From assembly GCA_024803745.1 (NCBI GenBank), contig JANJXV010000002.1, forward strand, positions 40,631,757 through 40,695,756: 64,000 nucleotides of DNA, written 5' to 3'. Each line of letters begins with the position of its first letter. The stretch's first letter is position 1. The translations under genes were made by a program, and so were the position numbers. Origin of the DNA: Megascapheus bottae. Lineage: Eukaryota > Chordata > Mammalia > Rodentia > Geomyidae. Under the pieces are notes generated by a model that searched no databases, was not told the DNA's origin, and saw nothing but the letters and a program-made list of their open reading frames with translations. Shown piece by piece: positions 10,993 through 21,360 of the stretch.

Positions 10993-11192
10993 TTATTTAT
11001 TTATTTTGCCAGTCCTGGGCTTGAGCTCAGGGCCTAAGCACTGTCCTTGGACTTTCTCAAGGCTAGAGCTCTACCACTTGAGCCTCAGCACCACTTCCGG
11101 CTTTTTTCTATGTATGTGGTACCAAGGAATTGAACCCGGGCCTTCGTGCATGCTAGGCAAGCACTTTAACCACTAGGCCAAACTCCCGGCCC
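10993..11192 (-). mobile_element. Family-A dimeric tRNA-derived SINE
   Basis: Read on the minus strand it has the ID-like left monomer, a linker of the type 'acatacatagaaaaaagcc', and the right tRNA-like monomer ending 'ggactggc' plus A-tail. Perfect 16-bp target-site duplications AATATAAAAGATTTAT flank it at 10977-10992 and 11193-11208, so the insertion is fairly recent. Confidence 0.97.
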
Positions 11193-11208
11193 AATATAAA
11201 AGATTTAT

Positions 11209-11929
11209 ATTCCATGTTTCCATTTAACTTTGCTTGGACTTGGGATCTTTCTTTTCCTGGTGTTTTGTGGAATCAAAATTTGAGCTAAAACTATTAGCAG
11301 GGCAATTATTCTTGGTTTTGTCAAGATTCTCATTTCACAGGAATGCTTTCCCAGTATCTCTTTAACACTGTTAGACCACAGTGCTGCAGTTATGTAATGG
11401 TTAAATCCTGTTGTTTGTAAAGCACAGGTTGGTGATATTTAGGTAAGGTTTTAATGATTATGTATATATATAGTTCTTAGTAGAATTTCTAGTACTTGGT
11501 AAACTATTTAAAACTTTCAATGATGATAATGATGATGATGGTGGTGGTGGTGGTGGTGATGATGGTGATCATAGTGGTGACTGAAACACAAGGCAGGGGC
11601 ATTAACTCTTGTTACTATACCAAGGAATTAAATAGCAGAATACATATTAAGAAAGAAATGTTTTCTTTGGGGATCTACTGTAGGGGAGTAAAGATGAAAA
11701 AAAGCTTAAGCTAACATAGTTACTCTGCTCTGTTTAAGTACTTGTTTCTAAAACAAATGTTTATGAAATCATTTTCAGAGTTTAGAACCCAGTCTCACTC
11801 TGCTTGTTCCTGTGGAACATTTATTCACATGTGAATTAGGATCAGGCACCTTAAATTTATGGGAAAGAACTGGATCTACCTTCCATTCATTTGGTGAAAG
11901 AAATATACACATATATCATCACCTCTGTG
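11209..11929. other. Anonymous DNA with a trinucleotide tract
   Basis: Nothing recognised except the (GAT)n/(GGT)n tract at 11520-11571, which explains the valine- and methionine-rich open frame there. Confidence 0.4.
11520..11571. repeat. (GAT)n/(GGT)n tract
   Basis: A mixed trinucleotide run of GATGAT followed by GGTGGTGG and GATGATGG. Confidence 0.9.
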
Positions 11930-12339
11930 TGTCGGGGTCCTTCTAGCCCGGTCCCCCTCGACTAGTAGGAGGGATGGGGGAAAACACGCCTTGACCAGGC
12001 CAAGCCGCAAGAGGAAGGGGCCCAATGTCCTCCTGCTGCACCCGACCTTCTTACTTTGGAGCACGAGACGCCATGCAGCTTTATCAAGGCAGGAAGATTC
12101 TTTCTTTCTTTCTATTTCTCCCCCTCCCCCTCCCTTCCCCTCTCCCCCCTCCCCCTTCCCCTCTCCCCTCTCCCCCTCCCCCCTCTCTCTCTCTCTTTTC
12201 CCTAAATACCTCCTCCTTATATTGGGTGAGGGAGCCTATCAGTATACAAGATAGACAGGACAAAGAGATCCACATGTTTTATCCCTACTACAAGCCTCAG
12301 CAGAAAGTTATTAGATATGGCATTACTCAGCCCCCAACA
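11930..12339 (-). mobile_element. Solo LTR, ERVK-like, antisense
   Basis: The 410-bp element begins TGTCGGGG and ends CCCCCAACA on the plus strand, so both strands start TG and end CA. It is flanked by a perfect 6-bp target duplication TCTGTG (11924-11929 and 12340-12345), the length typical of class II (ERVK/IAP-type) retroviruses. On the minus strand a TATA-like AATATAAGG lies at 12215-12223 and an ATAAAGCT polyadenylation-like signal at 12077-12084. No internal retroviral sequence is present, as expected after recombination between two LTRs. The GC-rich right-hand part in LTR terms contrasts with its surroundings. Confidence 0.93.
12098..12197. repeat. Pyrimidine-rich tract inside the LTR
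   Basis: About 100 bp of C/T on the plus strand (purine-rich in the LTR sense) between the TATA-like and polyadenylation-like signals. It has probably expanded by slippage and is the source of the long proline/serine-rich open frames at this site, which are not genes. Confidence 0.85.
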
Positions 12340-12612
12340 TCTGTGTTACCCTTATATTTGGTCAGAGAATAAATATTAATTGATTAATACAAATATTTGT
12401 TAAGGAAAAAATTATTGATATACATGAACTACATAAAAGATGTGGATTCAATCTAACATCTCCTATAACTTCTTTAAAATTTATCTATAGGCCATGAGGC
12501 CATTCCTGGAATTTGTAAAATTACATCTTAGCTACTCATACTGGCCTTGGTGTGCTGCCAGCAGGAGGAAGTTATGGAAGTCACTCAGAGAGGCTCTAAT
12601 GGGAGATTTTTT

Positions 12613-12812
12613 TAATCTTTTATTTTGCCAGTCCTGGGCTTGAGCTCAGGGCCTGAGCACTGTCCTTGGACTTTCTCAAGGCTAGAGCTCTACCACTTGA
12701 GCCTCAGCATCACTTCTGGCTTTTTCTATGTATGTAGTACTGAGGAATAGAACCCAGGCCTTCATGCATGCTAGGCAAGCACTTTACCACTAGGCCAAAC
12801 TCCTGGCCCACC
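12613..12812 (-). mobile_element. Family-A dimeric SINE
   Basis: It has the same structure and near-identical sequence to the copy at 10993. Near-perfect duplications ATGGGAGATTTTT (about 12599-12611) and CATGGAGATTTTT (12813-12825) flank it. Confidence 0.95.
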
Positions 12813-12825
12813 CATGGAGATTTTT

Positions 12826-13304
12826 ACCTCAAGCTTCTGTGCCATTTCAGAAGCCACTGATATGCTCTTCACGGCAAATAAAGACATTTGGAACTAATTA
12901 TGCTCCTCACTGTGTTCTGGGTCTGATGTGTCCAGAACTGAATTTGAAGCTTAAGCTATGTGTATCTTTTTCTTAGTCTTTTTTTTTTCTTTACAACATA
13001 TTTTATTCTCCTAGGCCTTACCTACATGAACTTCTATCTCAGGACCTCTCTGTTCTGAGCTTTCATTAGATTTGGCTATTAGAGGTACCAGGGAGAAACC
13101 TAAGGGCAAGAAGAAAATGAGACCAGGGTTTTTTTTTCTTTTTTTTTGTATTGCCTGAGCCCTTTACAAGTTAGAACATTGTAGGTTAGTTATTTCCTTA
13201 AGAAATTTACAGCACTTACCAGGTGGCTGTGTCCAGTATTTTTTTCTCTGAGTAGTACTAATAATCTTCTTATCTTTTTTTCCCCCTAAGTACAGGAGTA
13301 ATAA
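12826..13304. other. Anonymous DNA
   Basis: No repeat or gene recognised; several T-rich runs. Confidence 0.4.
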
Positions 13305-13503
13305 AAACTCCTAAAGGAGCTTTTCCCTTTGTTCTTAGAAGTATGAAGCGGGAAAACACGATTTGGGGAGGAGTTGGGGGGAAAGTGAGAGAAAAGCATG
13401 AGAAAGGTGTCACCGTTCAAGAAGTAATGTACCCTATACCTGATGAATGTAACTGTAACCCCTCTATACATTACCTCAACAATAAAATACAATAAAAAAA
13501 GAA
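13305..13503 (+). mobile_element. LINE-1 3' end
   Basis: The 3' UTR core 'gggaaaacacgatttggggaggag' and end '...gtaactgtaacccctctatacattacctcaacaataaaa' identify an L1 tail with no ORF2. A family-A SINE has inserted at its A-rich tail. Confidence 0.85.
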
Positions 13504-13703
13504 GGGGCCCGGAGTTTGGCCTAGAAGTAGAATGCTTGCCTAGCATGCATGAAGGCCAGGGTTTGATTCCTCGGTACCACAAACATCGAAATGGCCAGAA
13601 CTGGTTCTGTGGCTCAAGTGGTAGAACACTAACCTTGAGGAAAGCCCAAGGACAGTGCTCAGGCTCTGAGTTCAGTCCCCAGGACTGGCAAAAAAAAAAA
13701 AAA
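13504..13703 (+). mobile_element. Family-A dimeric SINE in an L1 tail
   Basis: The left monomer ('ggcccggagtttggcctagaagtagaatgcttgcc') and right monomer ('tctgtggctcaagtggtagaacactaaccttgagg') are both complete, with a run of A at the end. It starts in the A-rich tail of the preceding L1, a common target for L1-driven insertion. Confidence 0.95.
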
Positions 13704-15175
13704 AGAAGTACTCTGTTACCTATGGGTGGTTATGGAAGTAAAGATTCCAGGTTCTTAGTGTCTCTAACAAAGGATTGAACAAAAACACAATCAAAAGCAT
13801 GTTATCATAGTAGAGAGTACAGTAGAAAAAGAGAAAGGACATCATGAAGTGACAAGTGGGTTCCCAGCATGAGGTAACAAAATGTCAGCCTTCTAGAGCT
13901 TAGATAGTGCAGGAGGAATTCACAATAATTATTTTCGTGGCTGATCTTAGGGAAATGAGAACTCCATATAGGATCCATATAGGTACAAGATACATTTAAG
14001 TAGGAGATGCAATCCAGATTATGAAGCCTCAAATAGAAAATAGGTCAGACTAAGAATTTGTATTTGTCCACTGAGAAGGTGCTTCAGCTTGGTTAGAACT
14101 GGTCCAAAATGTAACAACCCATTGGGAGACATTCTAACCACAAATTGACCATTAATCACCTAAAAGGAATAGGGACTAAGATAGGTACTAATGAAGAGAT
14201 ACAAGTCATATGGGTATTTCTCCAGTTGTGATTAGGAGACTGTGCTGGTTGCCTCTCCTGTAGCTAACCTACCTGACCTCTACTATCAATCTCTCCTTAC
14301 TCCTCCTCTCCCCTGTAGTTTTTAACTCCCAACATTTTTGAAAACAATTCTTTTGTGAAACTCCTTATTAGATTCAAGTTCAGTGTGTGTTAAATTCTTG
14401 TCGAGTCCCTAACTGATAACATTTTAGTATCTATGCCAGGCACTGATTCATCATCTCAAATTTTTCCTCTGTCCTATTTTATTGATGGTTTTGTCTTTTA
14501 TTTCTTTAAACTTTAAACTCTATAAAGGACCTCAAAATATCCTTATGTAGCATGTCAAGATGCAAAGAAGTGTTAGAATGTGCCAAGACAATTAGGTCCT
14601 AGTCTTCATGGAGAATGCATTCTTTGAGAAGGATGTCTATTGACACAATCACACTGCGTTGCAGGGAATTATAAAGGCAAGGAAGACAACATCATGTGTA
14701 GAACTAGTAATGAAGTTTTTTTTTTTTACTATGATTGGAGTGGACTGAACATGAGTGTAAAAGGAGGTAAGAAAGCAAAGACAGGAAGAGGACTACGCAG
14801 GTCACGTAAGGAGATGCAATTGAAATCAGGTGGATAAGTTGATGATGGGTACTTTGTGAATATCCATCCTTGTTCTTGCTTGGAATTCTTACTCATTTCC
14901 TAAAGAGTTGGTTATTAATAATTTAAGAAGTCTTTTAATTTTCCACTCTTGATTTAAAAAGAAAAACTTGGAAAATGCAAAATACTTTGTTATTCTCTAG
15001 AGATTTATATTTAACTCAAATGCGACTAATGAGCCTTGCAATAAATTCCTAATTTTTCCCCTCTTAAGTATTACAAGGCTTATATGAATCACAAATTTGC
15101 TTCCTCAAAGATTTTTTTTTACAGGTAAGATAGATTATTACTGAAAATGTGAGCAGCAGGTAAGTAATATCCAAG

Positions 15176-15176
<1 letters not shown>
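13704..15176. other. Anonymous DNA
   Basis: No recognised repeat or gene. Short open frames on both strands look random. Confidence 0.4.

Positions 15177-15224
<48 letters not shown>
15177..15224. repeat. (AC)n microsatellite
   Basis: An uninterrupted run of AC of 48 bp, not attached to a recognisable SINE tail. Confidence 0.97.
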
Positions 15225-15226
<2 letters not shown>

Positions 15227-15399
15227 TGGTTTCAATAAGAGGTGAATATTGTAGCAGTCCTTTAGGAGGAAATTGTGATTTACTATCTGATTTTAGCAGA
15301 AGCCTAAAAAAATGTCCACATGAGCCTGAAGGAAAACACAATACATTCTGCTATGTGCGATAGGGATGGCTATTTATTATCTGTCAAATATGCGTGCTT

Positions 15400-16130
15400 T
15401 TTTTTAAGGCTAAGTGATCAAAATCTCTGGCTTGTTTAATTTTGGGTTAATCAGAAGGCGAAACTTGGCTTTCTTCTCTCAGTCTTTTATCAGTCTTTAA
15501 AATGAGTCCCTACCTTGTCTGCTAACTTAAAAATAAAACCCAATGCAAACCTTCCCTGTGATGTGAATGGTGTGAACTGGTTTGGGCTAGATGGCCTCCT
15601 GGACTGATTTTTTTTTTGTCTGTTGAGTTTTTAACAAGAACCAAAGTCTAGGTTTGTGGAACACTGCCAATTTTGATTACAATGGGGTCCAGCCTGGCTG
15701 GAATGGGAGAAATGTCAGAAACCTTGTGTGCTCACTCGCCAGCTTCTAGATGAAAAGCTTTGGAGTAGGTTCTCAAATTCTGTTCAACTCCTGGTTGTTA
15801 TCCAAACCCAGACTCCAAGGCCACAGAGCTTCAGTAAGCACAAAATCCTCGCCAATCATTGGCTTTGTCAAATGCCAATTTCTCTTGCAGCTAACAATTA
15901 GAACACATAATTGCTAGTAGAGGAAATCAATCGACCTTCATAGATTTTTAATTGCCCATTTTATTTGGCTTCCTCTTAAGTATCTAAAAGATGCCATCGA
16001 GTTGGGCACACTATTTTTGCCTCTGTTAAAGCCCCACCATAAAGGTGAGCTACCTGGGACAGCCCCAGTCTCTAGGAAATGTGTGCTCAAGAGCTCACAG
16101 AGGCCTTTCTACAGAGACTTTCATAGCGCA
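15400..16130. promoter_or_regulatory. Candidate conserved noncoding element
   Basis: A repeat-free block with higher sequence complexity than its surroundings. It contains CCAAT-type boxes (GCCAATCATTGGC at 15850-15863 is a near-palindrome), TAATTG sites (15908-15913 and 15947-15954) and 'aatcaatcga'. The block also contains an acceptor-like 'ttctcttgcag' (15880-15890) but no convincing exon. The call is inferred from composition and the absence of repeats; conservation was not testable. Confidence 0.25.
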
Positions 16131-16754
16131 TGCCAGTTAATGACATGATGGGGAGTTTGTATTTTTTGAGTGACATCAAGGTATGAAGATCATTCTAAAC
16201 AGTGATCACCAAGCTAATACTTAGCTCTAAGAAAGCTGAAATTAAATACTAACACTTTTTTTATTTAAAGTAAGTAATCGTGATAAAAATGAACAAGTAG
16301 GTGTCTGCATTGAGATCACATGTGTTTATGCGATTGCACTAAGTGAGCATGGGCTTAGTGTCTGTGATCTCTCAGGTCTCCTAATGAGACAAAGATTTAT
16401 GGGTCCCCTAGCTATTTGGTTGTTTGCCCAGTAAGGTGAAAGGAGATATGTTGATTGTAATGGGAGGAGAAAGTATGCAGCCTTCACTAGAAAGCAAATA
16501 CTTTATTAGAGGGAATAATTTGATCTGATATCTAGCTTTTATTAATTACAAAATAGTCATTTCTTCTCTTCTTTTGTTTTCCAAACATTCATTGAACCTT
16601 TCAGTCCTCTGCCAGGTTGAGCTCTTCATATGAAATACTCGATGGATGGAAGCAGGAAGTGTTAAGAAAGCTCTCCTGAGAATCATCAAAGTTCACATGG
16701 AGCAGTGTTTTCCTTCAGTAAAATCTTGACAAATAGACCAGCAAAAAAGAATAA
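16131..16754. other. Anonymous DNA
   Basis: No recognised repeat or gene. Confidence 0.4.
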
Positions 16755-17150
16755 GGAGCTGGATGCTGGTGACTGAAATCTTAGATATTTGAAAGGCTGA
16801 GATGGGTAGGATCATTGTTCAAACCATTCCAACCATACATTCAAGACCATTTTTCAAACTATAGTTCACAGTTAATGCTCGGTGCCTGTGATGTCAGCTG
16901 AGTGGGAGGCTGACGTTTAAGGCCAGCTTGTAATAAGAGGAAAGTTCATGAGACTCCAACTTGAAGAAGAGTAGGTGTACCTGAAATACTGTGAGAAGCC
17001 TAAGATAGGCATGGTGCAAGTATGTGCGTGGGCAAAAATGAGGCTCAAAGATTACCAGAGCAAAAGGCATTAGAACTGTGGTTCAAAGATAGAGTGCCTT
17101 CCTAGAAGGTATGAATTCCCTGAACCTCCTAGTTTAAACCTCAGTACAAA
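16755..17150 (+). mobile_element. Old, composite B1-like and ID-like SINE
   Basis: Two head-like units ('tgctggtgactgaaatcttagatatttgaaaggctgag' and 'ctcggtgcctgtgatgtcagctgagtgggaggctgacg') are followed by an ID-like unit ('tagaactgtggttcaaagatagagtgccttcctagaagg...cctcagtac') and an A-rich tail. It is much more divergent than the other SINEs and may be several insertions. Confidence 0.6.
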
Positions 17151-18156
17151 AAAAAAGAAAAAAAAGCAACATTCTAGATTGAAAAGTAAGTACACACCAC
17201 TGGTGAGAAAAGCTTTATACTTGTGTCTGCGTATAAACCAGGTCTATTGATTCAGTAGATAATCCTTCTAATTTGGGTAGTGTTAGGTTATAGAAGTTGA
17301 ATGCTCAAATATAATATATCCAAAGTAGAAGAGATAAACCACAGATGTTCATTTTGTTTGAATTTTTTCTTTCACTTTCTCCCATGAAAGTGAGATAGCA
17401 CTGACTTTAGCATCAGACATGAACCACGGGAGACTGGTGTTTATTATCTACTACATTGCCACTTCAGTATGACTACACCATGCAGGATTAAGAGACACTA
17501 TTGGGGAGTGTCCAGGAGAGAGTGGTAAACTGAGCTTAAACCATCAGTGATCCTGTAGCTGTGACTACAAATTGAACTTTACCTGAAAAGTCAGTGAGTG
17601 GATTTTAGATAGAAGAATGCCAGTTCACCTGGATGTTTAGGCAAATATTTAGAGGTGTTGAGGAGTAACTAAGTTATTCCACAGAGGCAAGTGATGGAAG
17701 AGAAAGCCTAAACAGAAGGAAGAAAGAGATGAGCATGGATTAGGGAGATATCAAGGTAAGGGAAACCATAAAACTCAATTTTGGGTTGTAGAACTTGAAC
17801 ATTAAGTTGGATATATAAGCAGAACTATCTAGTTAGCTGTCAGATTTAAAAGAAAGCTAAGCTAAGACAAATGAACTAAAATTTTAAACTGCAAAGTTGT
17901 CAACAATGATGGGTGTTAGTGATTGTATTGGGGGAATGTCCTGTGACTCAGAAAATCATTACCATGCTATAAGGAAGGGTCCATAATAGTTTTAGTAATT
18001 AGATTGAAACAAATACCACATTTAAGCTATGGAAAGAGACTTTAGGATTCTAAATTTCAGACTTATGCTCAACCAAAGTATCATTTTTTATTTCCTTATT
18101 GTATTTCATATTTTTTTAACTTTTCAAATGCTGCATGGCTTCCTACATTTTTTCTT
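17151..18156. other. Anonymous DNA
   Basis: No gene recognised. The stretch at 17500-17850 vaguely resembles old mammalian interspersed repeats, but no family could be assigned. Confidence 0.4.
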
Positions 18157-18172
18157 AAGAAATATGGAAATT

Positions 18173-18408
18173 CGTTGGGTGCAGTAGTTCACACCTGTAA
18201 TCCTAGCTACAGGAGTCTGAGATCCAAGGATCAAGGTTCAAAGCCAGCCTGGCACAAAAGACTTTGAGACTTATCTCCAATCAATTACTAGTCAACAGTA
18301 AGTGAAGCTGTGGCTCCACAGAGCAAGGCAGTAGCCTTAAGGGGTAAGAGCTCAGGGACAGTGCCCAGGCCCAGAGTTCAACCCCATGATCCACTAACAA
18401 AAAAGAAA
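18173..18408 (+). mobile_element. Family-B SINE
   Basis: A full-length 7SL-like head plus tRNA-like right half and A-rich tail. Duplications AAGAAATATGGAAATT (18157-18172) and AAGAAATATAGAAATT (18409-18424) differ at one base. Confidence 0.95.
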
Positions 18409-18424
18409 AAGAAATATAGAAATT

Positions 18425-18776
18425 GGTAAATGCCCCACCTGCTATTCAGCTGAAACAATTGCCACAAAATTTTATATATTCTTATTACAATACATTTAAT
18501 CTCTGATAATGGAAGAACTTCTCTAAAAAGGAACTACACTAAGGGGTAGGGAAAGAAGAATTGAGCTAAGCTGTCCCTAGATTCTGTTCAATTCCCATTA
18601 TATTTCTCCAACCCAGACTCCTTAATAGTTCCATGTTGATGGTCACAAATTAGGATCTGGGAGTGAATTTGGCTTATAGAGGACACAGATGTGTTTTTGT
18701 CTAGCTTCCATAATATTTTAAAAATTGAAATAGTTGGACCATTGAAAAATGAAATTAAAAATATAAAATTCTAAAA
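18425..18776. other. Anonymous DNA
   Basis: Nothing recognised between two SINEs. Confidence 0.4.
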
Positions 18777-18958
18777 GCTTGGATTGTGGCTTAATGGTAG
18801 AGTGCATGCCTAAAATGTAGTACCACATGAACAGAAAGGGAGGGAAGAAGAACCTATGGCTCAAGTAGTAGAACGCTAACCTTGAGCACAGAGAGGCTCA
18901 GGGTCAGAGCCCAGGACTTGAGTTCAAGCCTCAGGAACAGCCAAAAAAAAAAAAAAAA
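18777..18958 (+). mobile_element. Family-A SINE, left monomer partly deleted
   Basis: The left monomer ('ggattgtggcttaatggtagagtgcatgcc') lacks its B-box region, and the linker and right monomer ('cctatggctcaagtagtagaacgctaaccttgagc') follow. The tail is a run of A that runs into GA repeats. Confidence 0.85.
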
Positions 18959-18975
18959 GAGAGAGAGAGAGAGAG
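18959..18975. repeat. (GA)n at a SINE tail
   Basis: A short GAGAGA run joins the tail of one SINE to the head of the next. Confidence 0.8.
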
Positions 18976-19205
18976 ATTGGGCACCAGTGGCTCACACCTG
19001 TAATCCCAGCTGCTCAGGAAGCTGAGAATTGTGGTTCAAAGACACCTGGGCACAAAAGTCTTTGAGAGTCTAATCTCCAATTAGCCACTAGAAAATAGGA
19101 AGTGGTGCTGTGGCTCAAGTGGTAGAGTGCTAGCTTTGAGCTGAAGAGCTCAGGGTCAATGCCCAGGCCAGGAGTTCAAGCCCCATGACCAACAGACAAA
19201 TAAAA
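18976..19205 (+). mobile_element. Family-B SINE
   Basis: Well preserved: 'ggcaccagtggctcacacctgtaatcccagctgctcagg', linker 'aatctccaattagccactag', right half 'gctgtggctcaagtggtagagtgctag', then an A-rich tail. Confidence 0.95.
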
Positions 19206-19274
19206 TCTAGATTTATTTTTTTTTTGGTATGCTGAAGAATCAAATTCTGTAATATTGAGTTCATGGGATTTTTT

Positions 19275-19378
19275 TTCCATTTTGGTCAATTATGGGGCTT
19301 GAACTCCAGGCCTGGGCCTGAAGGTCTTCTGCTCAAGGCTAACACTCTACTACTTTGAGTCACAGCTCCACTTTCAAG
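19275..19378 (-). mobile_element. Right monomer of a SINE, antisense
   Basis: The reverse of the tRNA-like right half ('ggggcttgaactccaggcctgggc...gctcaaggctaacactctactac'). The left half is missing. Confidence 0.85.
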
Positions 19379-20105
19379 TGCATAGACTTTAATGGAGTTA
19401 ATCATTGGAACTGAATAAATGTTCCTTATCATAATAGGTAATATTTGTAGCTTAGTCCCCACCACAGTTCTTACTATCTCCTAGCTCCTTCCTTGTCACA
19501 TTAAAAAATGGTTAAATAGCTTAGTTCTTCTATAGGTAGAATTATGGTACAGTACTAATTATAGCACAGTATGACTGATTTTAAAGAAGTATAGAACTAG
19601 AGTTAGTAATGGAAGAAAATGTGAGTTTCTTGTCCCTAATTCCTTTTACCTTGCTTTCTTCAAAGCACTGATTTTTTCACCAGCTGACAATGATTTTTAA
19701 ATACTACAGGTAATGACATTATAAAATGTATTTAGATTTGAGTTTCACTTCTAGCTTCTGTGGATGCATCTGCTGTCTAGAAAATAGTTACCGAATTCTG
19801 TTCTCTGAAACTTTGCTTTACAAGCTGGAATGTAAAGAGTCTCCCTTTCCTCCAGGGGATGTGTGCGGCATTTGAAAACTTAGAAAGCTTCCCTAATTTT
19901 CATGAAAAAACTTAAATTAGTGGAAAATTCCCTACCCTATTTAGAATTACAAGATTTAAAAATTTCCAGTTGATTTGAAAAATTTCCAAAGTGACCTAGT
20001 TTGCAATTGTCTTTGCCTTTGCCTTGTAGGTAATAACTAAAAGATCCAGCATTTCATTTTAATATTCCTTCAGACTTCACTGATATTTTAGACCATGCAT
20101 AATGG
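19379..20105. other. Anonymous DNA
   Basis: No recognised repeat or gene. Confidence 0.4.
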
Positions 20106-20148
<43 letters not shown>

Positions 20149-20156
20149 ATCTATCT
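20106..20156. repeat. (TCTA)n microsatellite
   Basis: About 12 TCTA units with one CATC interruption at the end. Confidence 0.95.
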
Positions 20157-20339
20157 GCTCATTAAATAATATTGAAAAGTTTTTGGAGTTAGTTTAATGG
20201 AATTTATTTTAGATCTATTCAACTAAAGGCCATAAGAATTAGCCAGGTGGCCACTTATTCAGTTAAAACCATGAATAAGTGAAGTATGTGTATTTTATAT
20301 TGTCTTACAATGAGGGATGAACTGATAACACAGTAGCCA

Positions 20340-20510
20340 TCAGTTATTGAGTGCTAATATGTACAAGGGTATATACTAAGAATTTGCCTAGTACACAGAA
20401 CTATGTGATAGCCATAAGCCTTGTTCTGTTGAGGAGTTAAGATTTAAAAAGTAAGTGCCTAGCCCAATGTCACTCAGTCAGGATTTAAATCTCCCCCTTT
20501 TAACCAAAGG
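20340..20510 (+). mobile_element. MIR SINE relic
   Basis: The order 'attgagtgctaatatgtacaagg...tactaag', 'gaggagttaag', 'aaaaagtaagtgcctagcccaatgtcactcagtcagg' follows the MIR consensus in sense. Confidence 0.75.
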
Positions 20511-21098
20511 GTAAAATTGTTTTTCATGAGAAGTGACAGACATAGAGGACAAGAAGAAAGGAAGAAAATATGTCTTCCAGACTGGCAAACATTTGTTTCA
20601 CAGTATTGTTACATTTTTTTAATAACTCCAACGTACTTTTATTTCAGGGAATTATATTTGCCCATTGCATTAATCAGCAAGAAAAACCCTTATTTTTCCA
20701 TATCATGAGTGTCTGCATGTTTTCTCTATAGCATTGCTTTCATATTTAGCTGATAGTCTTGTTACTTGGACAGTTTATATGTGATTAACCTTCAGGAGAT
20801 GTTATATTAAAAGCTTATGAAAAACCTAGGTTTTTTTTGTGATTCTATGAGAGTTTAAAGATTTCAAGGTTCAGTTTCATTTCAATAATTTTGATCTATT
20901 ATTCTGACATTTGAAAGTTCTGCAAATGTTTAGGTAATTCACTTTTTGCCATTGTTCTCTCAAGAGAATTTCTGTGATTAATTTCCATACAGTTTTCCAA
21001 AGTTTAGTTTGATTTAATTTTTCTTGGGACTATCTAGAAAAATAGTATTTTTCAGGGAAGAGCGCTCTAATTGTGTGATGTGAAAGGAAATGCTTATT
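20511..21098. other. Anonymous AT-rich DNA
   Basis: No recognised repeat or gene. Confidence 0.4.
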
Positions 21099-21111
21099 AA
21101 TACTAATTATA

Positions 21112-21347
21112 CATGATTAATCTCATCTTGTTACTGTATCTGATTTTGTTATCTGGTATAGTGTATATACGTTGATCTGCTTATTTGAAATAGGGAAGGG
21201 GGAAAACAAGATGATTGGGAGGGGTGAAGGAGGGAAATGGGGACAAAAACATGAGAAGGGGTATCAATGTGTGAGAAGTAATGCACCTACTACCTGACAA
21301 ATATAACTGTAACCCCTCTATACATTATCCCAACAATAAGATTAAAA
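21112..21347 (+). mobile_element. LINE-1 3' UTR copy
   Basis: A 236-bp 5'-truncated insertion with the end 'ctctatacattatcccaacaataag' and A-rich tail. Perfect 13-bp duplications AATACTAATTATA flank it at 21099-21111 and 21348-21360. Confidence 0.96.
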
Positions 21348-21360
21348 AATACTAATTATA

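Noticed and set aside
12025..12372. Open frame of 115 codons rich in proline, serine and leucine
   Set aside because: It is a by-product of the polypyrimidine tract inside the solo LTR.
13443..13778. 111-codon frame on the plus strand
   Set aside because: It spans an L1 tail and a family-A SINE, so it is not a gene.
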